Shown: positions 1 through 9,267 of the stretch, piece after piece | How the letters are laid out: every line of letters begins with the position of its first letter | Numbering within the stretch: the first letter of the stretch is position 1 | Assembly: GCF_024343615.1 (NCBI RefSeq) | Contig: NZ_RJUB01000127.1 | Location: 1-53,422 of the forward strand | Length of the DNA stretch: 53,422 nucleotides | Direction of reading: 5' to 3' | Source: Ferruginibacter sp. HRS2-29 | GTDB lineage: Bacteria; Bacteroidota; Bacteroidia; Chitinophagales; Chitinophagaceae | Notes under the pieces: generated by a model | Seen by the model: the letters and a program-made list of their open reading frames with translations, nothing else | Told to the model about the DNA's origin: nothing | Database searches by the model: none | Position numbers and translations under genes: made by a program

Positions 1-1200
1 GCGATAGCAGCTTTACTGGGTGCCGAAGAATGGGGTGTGGCTACCGCCGCATTAGTGGTGGAAGGTTGCATCATGATGCGCAAGTGTCATTTGAATACCT
101 GTCCGGTTGGTGTGGCAACGCAAGACCAGGATCTGCGGAGACAATTTACCGGCAACCCGGATCATGTAGTAAACTTTTTCCGTTTCATGGTAGAAGAACT
201 CAGGGAGATCATGGCTCACCTGGGTTACAGGACGGTGAATGAAATGGTGGGCCAGGTGAATGATCTGGAAATGAGAGAAAATATCAATCACTGGAAATTC
301 AGCAAACTCGATCTTTCGCCTATCCTTTACCGTGAGCCTGCAGCAGATGTTACCGGTTTGTACAACCAGGAAATGCAGGATCATGGTTTGCATGAAGTGC
401 TGGACTGGAAGTTATTGCAGGCAGCGCAGGCATCATTGGATCATGGTACGAAAACAAGCGCTTCATTTGAAGTGATCAATACGGATCGTACAATAGGAAC
501 AATATTGTCGAATGAAATAACGAAACGTTACAAAGCAGCCGGTCTGCCGGAAGATACCATTCATTTCAAATTCACCGGTACTGCGGGGCAAAGTTTTGCA
601 GCCTTCAATACCCAAGGGATCACCCATGAACTGGAAGGTGATGCGAATGATTATTTCGGGAAAGGGTTGAGCGGTGCAAAGCTGATCATTTATCCACCAG
701 GATCTTCGTCATTCGTTCCCGAAGAAAACAGTATCATCGGTAACGTGGCATTTTATGGTGCTACCAGCGGCAATGCGTATATCCGTGGAAAAGCGGGCGA
801 ACGGTTTGCCGTGCGTAATTCAGGCGCTAATGTAGTGGTGGAAGGTATTGGCGACCACGGCTGCGAATATATGACCGGCGGGCGTGTAGTGATACTCGGT
901 GGAACCGGAAGAAATTTTGCCGCAGGCATGAGTGGCGGCATCGCTTATGTATATGATGTGAAGGGAACGCTTCCGGATAATTGTAATAAGGAAATGGTAG
1001 ACCTCGATCCGGTAGAGGAAAATGATCTGCAGGAATTGAAGGAAATGCTGACGCAGCATTTTTTAAATACGAAAAGTACGGTAGCAAAATTTGTACTGGA
1101 TGATCTTGACAACCAGTTGCAGCATTTTGTAAAAGTATTTCCGAAGGATTATAAAAAAGTATTGCAAAAGAAAGTGGCAACAGGGGTGACGAAGCAGTAG
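1..1200 (+). CDS. gltB: Glutamate synthase large subunit, C-terminal part (5' truncated by window)
   Basis: The reading frame is open from base 1, so only the last 399 residues are present. GltB makes glutamate from 2-oxoglutarate and glutamine-derived ammonia. Near the start is the 3Fe-4S cysteine pattern C-x5-C-x4-C (CIMMRKCHLNTC) followed by PVGVATQD, a hallmark of the FMN/Fe-S synthase domain. The rest is the glycine-rich beta-helix C-terminal domain (for example IRGKAGERFAVRNSGA, GGRVVILGGTGRNFAAGMSGG). gltD follows after 142 bases, as in most bacteria. The product is certain; the upstream start lies outside the window. Confidence 0.97.
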   Translation, partial: AIAALLGAEEWGVATAALVVEGCIMMRKCHLNTCPVGVATQDQDLRRQFTGNPDHVVNFFRFMVEELREIMAHLGYRTVNEMVGQVNDLEMRENINHWKFSKLDLSPILYREPAADVTGLYNQEMQDHGLHEVLDWKLLQAAQASLDHGTKTSASFEVINTDRTIGTILSNEITKRYKAAGLPEDTIHFKFTGTAGQSFAAFNTQGITHELEGDANDYFGKGLSGAKLIIYPPGSSSFVPEENSIIGNVAFYGATSGNAYIRGKAGERFAVRNSGANVVVEGIGDHGCEYMTGGRVVILGGTGRNFAAGMSGGIAYVYDVKGTLPDNCNKEMVDLDPVEENDLQELKEMLTQHFLNTKSTVAKFVLDDLDNQLQHFVKVFPKDYKKVLQKKVATGVTKQ

Positions 1201-1201
1201 T

Positions 1202-1335
1202 TCTTTGCCGTAAAGACGGGAAGAAAAACAAGGTATTATAACAATGATAATAGAATTCATCGATTAAAACTGGCGGAGTTCAGGAAGTAGCAAACAAATA
1301 TTTTGTTTTTTTCTTCCCGTCTTCCCGGCAAAAAA
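1202..1335. repeat. Inverted repeat between gltB and gltD
   Basis: Arms at about 1205-1231 and 1303-1331 share the inverted core GACGGGAAGAAAA and TTGCC ends. They lie between two co-directional genes that should be co-expressed, so this is unlikely to be a full terminator; it belongs to the set of intergenic word-type inverted repeats in this window. Confidence 0.7.
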
Positions 1336-1342
1336 GATTACC

Positions 1343-2851
1343 ATGGGCAAACCAACAGGCTTTACAGAATTCAACAGGCATCTGCCGGCCAGGGTTCCGG
1401 TTGCGGAGCGCCTGAAGAATTATGATGAATATGTGCTTCGTTACTCTGATAACGAATTGAACGAGCAAAGTGCCCGTTGCATGGATTGCGGCGTTCCGTT
1501 TTGCCACAATGGTTGCCCTCTTGGCAATGTGATCCCCGAATTCAACGACGCGGTATATAATAAAGATTGGAAAGAAGCCTACGACATACTTTCTTCTACC
1601 AATAATTTCCCTGAATTCACCGGGAGGATCTGTCCGGCGCCTTGCGAGTCAGCCTGCGTGCTTGGTATCAATAAACCCGCGGTGGCCATTGAGGAAATAG
1701 AAAAACATATCATCGAGATAGCTTTTGAAAAAGGTTTTGTGCAGGCAAAACAACCCAACATACGTACGGGGAAAAAAGTGGCGGTAGTCGGTAGCGGTCC
1801 TGCAGGCCTTGCGGCGGCGGCCCAATTGAATTCTGTTGGCCACCAGGTAACTGTATTTGAACGGGACGATGCGCCGGGTGGTTTGTTGCGCTATGGCATT
1901 CCCGATTTCAAGCTGGAAAAATGGGTGATCGATCGCCGCATAAATATTATGGCTGAGGAAGGCGTTCAATTTCGCTGCAGTGCAAATGTTGGCGTAAATG
2001 TGAGCATCAACGATCTGCTCCGCGAGTATAATGCGATCGTACTGGCCGGAGGTTCTACCATTCCAAGGGATTTGCCGGTTCCGGGCAGGCAATTGAAAGG
2101 GGTGCATTTTGCGATGCAGTTCCTCAAACAACAGAACAAAAGAAATGCTCAAAAAGATCCACTGGCCAATGATGGGTTGGAAAGTAATATTTACCCGGAT
2201 CATCTTTTCGCCGGTAAAAAAAATGTAGTGGTGATCGGCGGTGGCGATACCGGTAGCGATTGTGTAGGAACCTCCAACCGTCATGGTGCAAAAACCGTCA
2301 CACAATTCGAGCTTTTACCCAAACCGCCGGAAAGCCGTACCGAAACGATGCCCTGGCCGAGTTACCCGATGATCCTCAAAACTACTACATCACATGAGGA
2401 AGGGGTGCAACGTCATTGGAGTATCGCTACCAAAGAATTTCTCGGGGACGAGAACGGGAACCTCCGGGCTTTAAAAGTAGTAGACCTTGAGTGGAAAACA
2501 CCTCCGGAAGGCGGGCCTGCAAAATTTACTGAAGTACCGGGTAGTGAGCGGGAGATCCCCTGCGAACTGGCATTGCTGGCAATGGGGTTTGTGGCTCCGC
2601 AAAAAGACGGTTTGCTCACCCAGCTTGACATTGACCTGGATGAACGCGGAAATGTAAAAGCAGCTGAAAAAAGCTACCAGACCAATATTGCAAAAATTTT
2701 TACGGCGGGCGATATGCGCCGCGGCCAATCGCTGGTAGTGTGGGCCATCAGCGAAGGGAGGGAATGCGCCCGGAAAGTAGATGAATCCCTGATGGGGTTT
2801 TCGCTACTGGAAAGCAAAGATAGCACTATTCAATTTTATTCAAGTATTTAA
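1343..2851 (+). CDS. gltD: Glutamate synthase small subunit (NADPH)
   Basis: 502 residues. It oxidises NADPH and passes electrons through FAD and 4Fe-4S clusters to GltB. The N-terminus carries two cysteine-rich cluster motifs, CMDCGVPFCHNGCPLGN and CPAPCESACVLGIN. Then come an FAD-binding Rossmann motif (VVGSGPAGLAAAAQL), an NADPH-binding motif (VVIGGGDTGSDCVGTSNRHG) and the C-terminal FAD motif TAGDMRRGQSLVVWAI. It is full length for the family. The ATG at 1343 starts MGKPTGFTEF, matching the usual N-terminus of GltD proteins. Confidence 0.97.
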   Translation: MGKPTGFTEFNRHLPARVPVAERLKNYDEYVLRYSDNELNEQSARCMDCGVPFCHNGCPLGNVIPEFNDAVYNKDWKEAYDILSSTNNFPEFTGRICPAPCESACVLGINKPAVAIEEIEKHIIEIAFEKGFVQAKQPNIRTGKKVAVVGSGPAGLAAAAQLNSVGHQVTVFERDDAPGGLLRYGIPDFKLEKWVIDRRINIMAEEGVQFRCSANVGVNVSINDLLREYNAIVLAGGSTIPRDLPVPGRQLKGVHFAMQFLKQQNKRNAQKDPLANDGLESNIYPDHLFAGKKNVVVIGGGDTGSDCVGTSNRHGAKTVTQFELLPKPPESRTETMPWPSYPMILKTTTSHEEGVQRHWSIATKEFLGDENGNLRALKVVDLEWKTPPEGGPAKFTEVPGSEREIPCELALLAMGFVAPQKDGLLTQLDIDLDERGNVKAAEKSYQTNIAKIFTAGDMRRGQSLVVWAISEGRECARKVDESLMGFSLLESKDSTIQFYSSI

Positions 2852-2870
2852 CGATTAATTGAAAATTATC

Positions 2871-2898
2871 AAATTCGCTTACTAATTAAAGCGAATTT
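2871..2898 (+). terminator. Hairpin after gltD
   Basis: Perfect 10-bp stem (AAATTCGCTT, 2871-2880, with AAGCGAATTT, 2889-2898) and an 8-base loop, starting 19 bases after the gltD stop. What follows is AT-rich but not a clean T run, so it may be a weak terminator or an mRNA 3'-end stabiliser. Confidence 0.5.
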
Positions 2899-3051
2899 AT
2901 AAATAATTATTAATTAATACCTTATAAGAGTATTTTTAATATATTATAATTATAAATATGTTAATAATGTTTAACAAAACATCAATTTTATAATGTATTT
3001 TACATTTAAGCTTTATATATTTTATTTTCTAATACCAAAATCTACGAATGC
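2899..3051 (+). promoter_or_regulatory. AT-rich amtB upstream region
   Basis: A very AT-rich stretch before amtB. It includes an imperfect palindrome centred on CTTATAAG at about 2921-2938. I see no confident TAnnTTTG element or sigma-54 site. It presumably holds the amtB promoter and nitrogen-control sites. Confidence 0.35.
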
Positions 3052-4446
3052 ATGAAAAAAGTCACGTTTAAGCAGGTTGCCCCCTTCCTTGTTTTGATCG
3101 CAGTAGCGGTAATAGCTGCTTTTATAAAACCGGTAGCGGATTACGTGCCCGGCGAAAAAGATCCGCAATATAATACATCCGACATTGCCTGGGTGTTGAT
3201 ATCAACGGCGCTGGTATTTTTGATGACCCCCGGCCTGGCATTTTTTTATGGCGGCATGGTTCACAGGAAAAATGTGCTTTCAACCATGATCAAGAGCGTG
3301 GTAGCCGCCGGAGTGGTGGGTGTCCTTTGGGTGGTATGTGGTTTTAGCCTTTGCTTTGGCGAATCCATTGGTGGCTTCATCGGTAACCCGGGAACTTTCG
3401 CTTTTTTCAAAGGAGTTAACTCTGGTCCGGCCTGGGGCGCAGCCAATACGATCCCTCTTTCGCTGTTCTCCTTATTTCAACTGATGTTTGCCGTTATCAC
3501 CCCTGGATTGGTGGTAGGCGCGGTAGCAGAGCGTATTCGTTTTACCTCCTATATATTATTTACCGTGCTTTTTGCACTCCTGGTATATGCACCGGTAGCG
3601 CATTGGAGCTGGCATCCAAACGGTTTCCTGGCAAAAATGGGTGCGCTTGATTTCGCCGGCGGAACGGTGGTACATATTACTGCAGGTTGCGCAGCACTTG
3701 CAGGGGCGCTGGTGCTTAAACGCAGGAAAAGCCATCTCGAGCACAAAGAAATTCCGCCAGCCAATATCCCATATGTACTCATCGGAACCGGTTTGCTTTG
3801 GTTTGGCTGGTTTGGCTTCAATGCCGGTTCGGCTGTAGCAGCCAATTCGCTCGCGGTAAGCGCATTTGGTACTACCAATACGGCTGCTGCTTCTGCAGGT
3901 CTTGCATGGATGTTCTTCGATGTATTGAAAGGTAAAAAACCATCAGTACTCGGATTTTGTATAGGGGCGGTAGTTGGCCTCGTGGCTATTACACCGGCTG
4001 CAGGTTTTGTGGCAATTCCTCAGAGTATCATCGTTGGCGTAGTGGGGGCATTGGTTTCCAATATCGCTATCACCATCAAGCAAAAATCGTCACTGGATGA
4101 TACACTGGATGTGTTCCCGTGTCATGGTATCGGCGGTATGGTAGGTATGTTGCTTACAGGTGTGTTTGCTTCAAAAGCTGTGAACAGCCTGGGCAATGAT
4201 GGTCTCGCTTATGGCAACGCCAGTTTCTTTTTTACTCAATTAAAAGCCCTGCTGATTGTAGTGGCATACAGCTTCACTGTATCATTCCTGATCTTCAAAT
4301 TCATCAATTTCATTTTACCGATCCGCGTTTCGGAGGAGGAAGAAGAACTGGGCCTCGACTTTACCCAGCATGATGAAAAGTATTCCCAGGGCACTTTGGT
4401 AGTTACCCAAAAAGATGGATTGGTAGCCGAAGTGGATGCCGGTTAA
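3052..4446 (+). CDS. amtB: Ammonium transporter, Amt/MEP family
   Basis: 464 residues with about 11-12 hydrophobic segments, placing it in the inner membrane as an ammonium channel. Family landmarks are AFFYGGMVHRKN, FAGGTVVHITAG (first pore histidine region) and HGIGGMVGMLLTG (second pore histidine region). The C-terminal cytoplasmic tail (SEEEEELGLDFTQHDEKYS) fits the region that contacts PII proteins, but no glnK/glnB gene lies next to it here. It follows gltBD and precedes a porin, which suggests a nitrogen-assimilation locus. Confidence 0.95.
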   Translation: MKKVTFKQVAPFLVLIAVAVIAAFIKPVADYVPGEKDPQYNTSDIAWVLISTALVFLMTPGLAFFYGGMVHRKNVLSTMIKSVVAAGVVGVLWVVCGFSLCFGESIGGFIGNPGTFAFFKGVNSGPAWGAANTIPLSLFSLFQLMFAVITPGLVVGAVAERIRFTSYILFTVLFALLVYAPVAHWSWHPNGFLAKMGALDFAGGTVVHITAGCAALAGALVLKRRKSHLEHKEIPPANIPYVLIGTGLLWFGWFGFNAGSAVAANSLAVSAFGTTNTAAASAGLAWMFFDVLKGKKPSVLGFCIGAVVGLVAITPAAGFVAIPQSIIVGVVGALVSNIAITIKQKSSLDDTLDVFPCHGIGGMVGMLLTGVFASKAVNSLGNDGLAYGNASFFFTQLKALLIVVAYSFTVSFLIFKFINFILPIRVSEEEEELGLDFTQHDEKYSQGTLVVTQKDGLVAEVDAG

Positions 4447-4447
4447 G

Positions 4448-4548
4448 TTCACCGCAGAGAACGAGAGTGGCCAGGGTTTACGCAGAGATAATTATTTAAA
4501 ACAAACGCCTCTGCGTAAACTCTGCTCTCTCTTGTTCTTCGCGATTAA
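4448..4548. repeat. CGCAGAGA-family hairpin element, gene-less copy
   Basis: Imperfect inverted repeat directly after amtB. The left arm (4448-4490) begins TTCACCGCAGAGAAC and ends TTTACGCAGAGATAA. The right arm (4508-4548) reads as its inverse (CCTCTGCGTAAACTCTGCTC ... TTCTTCGCGATTAA). The same sequence family forms the terminal inverted repeats around the GxxExxY gene at 51.9-52.5 kb. Confidence 0.8.
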
Positions 4549-4641
4549 AAATACCTGTAAATAAAAAAGGTACAGCAATAACGAAAACTCCTCGACAAAG
4601 TTTTCTGCCGTACCTCTTTCTTGATAATTAAATCTACTACA

Positions 4642-5763
4642 ATGTTACAAAAAATTTTTGCAACAGGCGCACTCCTGTTCACAAGTGTCATGGCTTTTTC
4701 GCAGATAGCCGCCGTTACCCCAACCGTTAAACCTGATGAGGTAACATCAGGAAGTTCCAACACATCAGCAGTTCCACCCCCGGTAGAAAAAAAGCCGCTT
4801 TTGGTCATCAGTGGTTCGGCGGATGCGTATTACCGCTACGATTTTGACAAACAACCAGGCAATATCCGCACAAGTTTTACCGGTACTCACAACGAATTCG
4901 CATTAGGGATGGCATCGGTAAAATTTGAACACAACAGCGGAAAAGTTGGCGCCGTACTCGACATCGGTTTTGGCCAGCGGGCAAAGGATTTCGCTTACAC
5001 AGACGATGGCATCACGCAGGCGGTCAAACAATTATATATTACTTATACAGCTAAAGACTGGTTGAAATTTACCGCCGGTACCTGGGCTACACATGTTGGT
5101 TACGAACTGCTGGATCCGCAGGCCAACCGCAATTACAGCATGAGCTACCTGTTTACCAACGGGCCATTTTCGCACACCGGGCTAAAAGCAGATCTCACTA
5201 AAGGAAAACACGGCGTGATGGTGGGGGTCTCCAATCCAACCGATTACAGGAAACCGCCTTCCGGTTTCATCAATAAGAAATTTTTCATCGCACAATACAG
5301 CTATGCTGCAAGCGATAACGTGAAATTATACGTGAATTATGTAGGCGGGAAAAATCCGGATACTTCAAAAGGCAGCCAGTTTGATGCGGTGGTTACAGCT
5401 ACCATCAACAGCAAATTTGGTTTTGGTGTAAATGGTACATATAGCACCGTTAAACCATGGGATGGTGTGAAAAATATAGATGCCAACGAATGGTATGGCG
5501 CGGCTGTATACCTCAATGCGGATCCGTTGCCCTGGCTAGGTCTTACTTTGCGCAGCGAATATTTCAGCGATAAAGATGGCGTGAAGGGAATAGGCTCTTC
5601 CTTGTTTGCCAATACGCTTTCAGCGAATTTTAAAGTAGATGGGTTCATCCTCATTCCCGAATTCAGGATTGAAAACGCAAAAGATGAGATTTATCTGAAG
5701 AGCAGTGGAGCACCTAAAAAAACAGCCGGAAGTTTTATCCTGGCGGCGGTGTATAAGTTTTAG
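4642..5763 (+). CDS. Outer-membrane beta-barrel porin
   Basis: 373 residues from the ATG at 4642; a TTG 21 bases upstream is in frame, but the ATG gives a clean signal peptide (LQKIFATGALLFTSVMAFSQ). After a short proline/threonine/serine-rich linker, the protein alternates polar and aromatic residues in the manner of amphipathic beta strands and ends in an aromatic C-terminal strand (GSFILAAVYKF), as outer-membrane barrels do. It sits behind gltBD-amtB, so uptake of a nitrogen source is plausible but inferred. I could not assign a specific porin subfamily or substrate. Confidence 0.8.
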   Translation: MLQKIFATGALLFTSVMAFSQIAAVTPTVKPDEVTSGSSNTSAVPPPVEKKPLLVISGSADAYYRYDFDKQPGNIRTSFTGTHNEFALGMASVKFEHNSGKVGAVLDIGFGQRAKDFAYTDDGITQAVKQLYITYTAKDWLKFTAGTWATHVGYELLDPQANRNYSMSYLFTNGPFSHTGLKADLTKGKHGVMVGVSNPTDYRKPPSGFINKKFFIAQYSYAASDNVKLYVNYVGGKNPDTSKGSQFDAVVTATINSKFGFGVNGTYSTVKPWDGVKNIDANEWYGAAVYLNADPLPWLGLTLRSEYFSDKDGVKGIGSSLFANTLSANFKVDGFILIPEFRIENAKDEIYLKSSGAPKKTAGSFILAAVYKF

Positions 5764-5819
5764 TGTTTCATACAAAGGTTCGTAAAGGCGCAAATTTGAA
5801 CCGTAAAGCCTGATAAGTA

Positions 5820-5893
5820 GTCATTGCGGGGAACGAACAATCTCTTCGAGTTAACGAAAGAAGCGAAGAGATTGCTTCGTTCCCCGCAATGAC
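5820..5893. repeat. Long hairpin repeat (GTCATTGCGGGGAACGAA family)
   Basis: Arms of about 28 bases, 5820-5847 and 5865-5893, complementary except for one missing base in the left arm, with a loop of about 17 bases. It lies between the convergent porin and ppc genes and may act as a bidirectional terminator. Similar CATTGCG...GAAGCAATCTC words are common dispersed repeats in Bacteroidota genomes (general knowledge, not searched). Confidence 0.85.
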
Positions 5894-5967
5894 AATACTA
5901 TTAAGTTGCTGTGTTAGATTTATAATGCTTCTCTAAAATATTGAGCAACCCACAACCAGCATCGGGA

Positions 5968-8535
5968 TTACACCGAGTTCCTCGCCGCATTGATGATCCC
6001 GAAGGAACTCCGTATGATCAGCTTTTTAAATACTTCTTTTTTCTCTGTTTCATCGGTGCCCAGTTGGTTGATCTTGCCGATAGCGTATTGCTGGATGGTG
6101 CTCAACGGCAGCACGATCCTTTCCCGCATTTCTACCGACATCCTGTCGACAGTGTAGTTTTCCATCAGTATGTTGCGTTCCGAAAGGCGGAGAATGTACT
6201 TTTTAGTAAGCTGAAATTCATCATGCACCATCGTCCAGATAGGGCCATAAATGGGGTGTGCAGACAGGTGTTCGGTTAATGGAAAGAAACATTTTTTCAT
6301 CGCCATCTCGCAGTTATCAAACAATGTTTTTACAAACAACGAATCGTTGTATAATTTTTTTATTTCGTCAAAACGCCCTTGATGGTCGAGCGATTCCAAT
6401 GCGGTGCCCACGCCATAAAAGCCGGTTACGTTTTGTTTCAACTGGCTCCAGGCGCCTACGTATGGTATCGCACGTAGGTCTTTGAGCGTGAGGTCGCCGT
6501 TGCCCCTTTTGGAAGGCCGGCTGCCGATATTCGTTTCGCTGTAATACTGAAGCGGGCTGATATCGTTCAGGTATTGCATAAAATTCGGATGTTCTTTCAG
6601 TGTGATATATTTCTGAAAACTATCTTCTGAAAGCTGTAATAAAAGCGCCTCATCTTCTTCCGGTAGTGTTGTTTGCAAAGTGGAAAAAAGTGCATTGGAT
6701 ACACCGGCATTCAGCAATTGTTCGATGTTGAACTTCGCCGATGCTACTGTACCAAAACTGGAACTGATGGTTTGCCCCTGCACAGTTACCTGAATTTCCT
6801 TGCTGGCTATATTTTTTCCCATGCTGGAATAAAAACGATGCGTTTTGCCTCCGCCTCTTGCCGGTGGCCCGCCACGGCCATCAAAGAAAACAACGTCGAT
6901 ATCATATTCTTTCGAAATGGCGCTCAGTTCCTCTTTCGCTTTATAAATGCTCCAGTTGGCCATCAGGTACCCGCCGTCTTTGGTGCCATCCGAAAAGCCC
7001 AGCATGATCGTTTGTTTGTTGCCCCTGCGGGAAAGATGTTTTGTGTAGGTCGTATTTTCATACAATGCCTTCATCACATCGGCGGCATTACGAAGGTCTT
7101 CTACGGTTTCAAACAGCGGCACAATATCGATCGGCATTTCGCCCACCTTCCAGCCACTCAATAAAAAGAGCCCGTACACTTCCAGCACATTGAGCGCCGT
7201 TTTGCATTGACTGATGATATACCGGTTGCAGCCTTGTTCGCCATTATAATTCTGCACCCGCTTTACTGCGGAAATCGTTTGCAATGTATCTTTCACAATG
7301 CCTTCGTAAATATAGTTGGCCGTGGAAGAACGTATGCCTGCCAGCACTTTCATTTTTTCGGCATCGGGCAGCGATACATAGTTTTTAGGAAGTATGGTTT
7401 CTTTTTCAGCAATGGTGTTCAGCACATCCGAATGCACCCCGCTTTCCTGTCGGATATCCAGCGTAGCAAAATGCAATCCGAATACATGTACTTTATTGAT
7501 CAGGTCGTTCACCAGGTACACAAACAGGCTGTTGTGTTCGTTCACGATGATCTCTTTCATCTCCTGCAGTTTCTGCATGATGATTTCCTGGCTCAATGCC
7601 GTACGGTTTTCGGGAACGAAAATGCTGTCGTATAATTTTTTTTCCAAGGCCACCACAAGCGGTTCAACACCCCTGAAGGTAAGCCTGCGCCGCATGGCCC
7701 TTACATCATTGTAATAACATTTTATGATGAGGCTGCGTAATGCATCGGCCACCCGTAAAGTGGTGGCGGCAGTTACAAAAGGATTGCCATCCCTGTCGCC
7801 GCCCGGCCAGAAGCCCATCTTGATAACAGGATTTTTTTGTGCCAGTATCTTCGGGTATTTGGCCGTTATCTGCGAAACGATATCTCCTGCCGCATTGTAA
7901 AACACATTTTCCAGGAACCACATCAGGCTTACGGCTTCGTCGTATGGTGTGGGTTTTTGTTTTTTCAGGAAAGGGGTTTTGCCCAGCTGTTGTAAATAAG
8001 TATTGATATTAAAAACATTATTTTCTTCCACGGCTTTTGTAGTGTCGTGTATGATGCCGAGCACCGACCCCGTGTAAAATTGTGTGGGATGTGCTGTGAG
8101 TACAAGCTGCACGCAAAAATCTTCCAGCTTGCGCTGAAACTCTTCATCGCGGCCGGATGTAGCCACTTCCGCCATCAGGTGTTTTAGTGTACCCGCTCCC
8201 GTTACATCATTCACTGAAGTAAAAGCCGCATCTTCCAATGCATCAAAAAGCACTACCTGCCGCTCGGCATATTGCGTGAAACGGAAGAGCATGTCGATCT
8301 TTTCCTGGTCGCTTTTGGCAGATATCTGCTTCGCAAAAAAACTGTCGATGATGTTTTCGGGACTGGATTTTTTCTGGAAACCTTCTTCACATTCGGATAA
8401 AAGCAGGGAAAGCAGAATGCCCGTATTTTCAATACGATGAAACGGCAATGCCGTAAATAAGCCATTGAATAGCTGAAACTTGATGGCAACCTGGTTATTG
8501 AATTGCTGCAAAGCCTTTGGGTCTTGTTGATACAT
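5968..8535 (-). CDS. ppc: Phosphoenolpyruvate carboxylase
   Basis: 855 residues, slightly short for the family (about 880-930). It carboxylates PEP to oxaloacetate to refill the TCA cycle. Landmarks are LTAHPTQ (residues 146-152, the catalytic His region), GGDRDGNPF (245-253), GFSDGTKD (513-520) and GRGGPPARGGG (553-563). Two positions differ from the classical enzyme: FHGRGG is FFDGRGG (Asp552), and the C-terminal NTG is NSV (AARNSV). I recall the FFDGRGGPPARGGG form as typical of Bacteroidota enzymes. The gene is divergent from paaD with a 74-base gap. Confidence 0.95.
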   Translation of the reverse strand: MYQQDPKALQQFNNQVAIKFQLFNGLFTALPFHRIENTGILLSLLLSECEEGFQKKSSPENIIDSFFAKQISAKSDQEKIDMLFRFTQYAERQVVLFDALEDAAFTSVNDVTGAGTLKHLMAEVATSGRDEEFQRKLEDFCVQLVLTAHPTQFYTGSVLGIIHDTTKAVEENNVFNINTYLQQLGKTPFLKKQKPTPYDEAVSLMWFLENVFYNAAGDIVSQITAKYPKILAQKNPVIKMGFWPGGDRDGNPFVTAATTLRVADALRSLIIKCYYNDVRAMRRRLTFRGVEPLVVALEKKLYDSIFVPENRTALSQEIIMQKLQEMKEIIVNEHNSLFVYLVNDLINKVHVFGLHFATLDIRQESGVHSDVLNTIAEKETILPKNYVSLPDAEKMKVLAGIRSSTANYIYEGIVKDTLQTISAVKRVQNYNGEQGCNRYIISQCKTALNVLEVYGLFLLSGWKVGEMPIDIVPLFETVEDLRNAADVMKALYENTTYTKHLSRRGNKQTIMLGFSDGTKDGGYLMANWSIYKAKEELSAISKEYDIDVVFFDGRGGPPARGGGKTHRFYSSMGKNIASKEIQVTVQGQTISSSFGTVASAKFNIEQLLNAGVSNALFSTLQTTLPEEDEALLLQLSEDSFQKYITLKEHPNFMQYLNDISPLQYYSETNIGSRPSKRGNGDLTLKDLRAIPYVGAWSQLKQNVTGFYGVGTALESLDHQGRFDEIKKLYNDSLFVKTLFDNCEMAMKKCFFPLTEHLSAHPIYGPIWTMVHDEFQLTKKYILRLSERNILMENYTVDRMSVEMRERIVLPLSTIQQYAIGKINQLGTDETEKKEVFKKLIIRSSFGIINAARNSV

Positions 8536-8609
8536 ATCCTAACAAATTAATAAATAATTACGGCGCAGCAGTCTATCCATAAAAATAACCCGAAATTTGC
8601 ACAATTACA

Positions 8610-9128
8610 ATGGCAATAGCACAATCATATAAAAACATTTCAGCGGAAGCGGAGAAGGTGTGGAAACTGCTTGAAACTGTAGCAGATCCCGAAGTGCCCG
8701 TTCTTTCGATACTCGACCTGGGTATTGTGAGAGAAGTGAGTGTTGACAGGGAATTGGTGGAAGTGACCATCACGCCTACTTATACAGGCTGTCCGGCGAT
8801 GGATGCCATCAGTATGGACATAAAATTCCTGCTTTTTGCCAACGGCTATAAAAATGTAAAAGTGATTTCTGTCCTTTCTCCTGCCTGGACAACCGACTGG
8901 ATGACGGAAAGTGGCAGACAAAAGCTGAAAGCCTACGGTATAGCTCCCCCTAATGTACAGCAGCAGGTTTGCAGCAGCGAATCGTTTGGCGCCGATGAAA
9001 CGATCCAGTGCCCGCAATGCAATTCCTACCATACCCATCTTGTCAGCCGCTTTGGAAGTACCGCCTGTAAAGCATTGTATCAATGTGATGATTGCAAAGA
9101 ACCATTCGATTATTTTAAATGCCACTAA
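8610..9128 (+). CDS. paaD: Phenylacetyl-CoA epoxidase subunit PaaD
   Basis: 172 residues. The N-terminal MIP18/DUF59 fold (DPEVPVLSILDLGIVREV, PTYTGCPAMDAI) is followed by SPAWTTDWMTESGR and KLKAYGIAPP. A C-terminal four-cysteine zinc-finger-like region (CPQCNS ... CDDCKEPFDYFKCH) contains the diagnostic FGSTACKALYQC. PaaD supports assembly or Fe-S maturation of the PaaABCE oxygenase. It heads a plus-strand cluster with paaG, paaI and paaY, but paaA, B, C and E are not in this window. Confidence 0.93.
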   Translation: MAIAQSYKNISAEAEKVWKLLETVADPEVPVLSILDLGIVREVSVDRELVEVTITPTYTGCPAMDAISMDIKFLLFANGYKNVKVISVLSPAWTTDWMTESGRQKLKAYGIAPPNVQQQVCSSESFGADETIQCPQCNSYHTHLVSRFGSTACKALYQCDDCKEPFDYFKCH

Positions 9129-9267
9129 GGGTTTAGGGTTTAGAGAGTAGTGTTTAGGGAAAGAAGGTTAGGGATTTTGCGACAGATAGTTTAGGTTTGA
9201 CGTATCAAAGATTATAAAGCTTGCAAATTTAGTGAAGCCGCGAAGGTTTCACTATTGACCATTCACT
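9129..9267. other. paaD-mgtC gap with short T/G-rich words
   Basis: Contains repeated GTTTAGGG/GGTTAGGG words (9129-9175) and, just before the next gene, CACTATTGACCATTCACTA, a single arm of the word family seen as inverted repeats at 14.5-14.75 kb and 41.2-41.3 kb. Confidence 0.5.

Noticed and set aside
2852..3051. AT-rich stretch as a replication origin
   Set aside because: No DnaA-box cluster seen and no dnaA, dnaN or similar neighbours; more likely the amtB promoter region.
5941..7714. Several long open frames on the plus strand opposite ppc
   Set aside because: They are shadows of ppc: the minus-strand frame carries all PEP carboxylase motifs, and the plus-strand frames match nothing.
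9129..9175. Telomere-like GTTTAGGG words after paaD
   Set aside because: Short, irregular and internal to a chromosomal segment; fits the same class of intergenic words as elsewhere.
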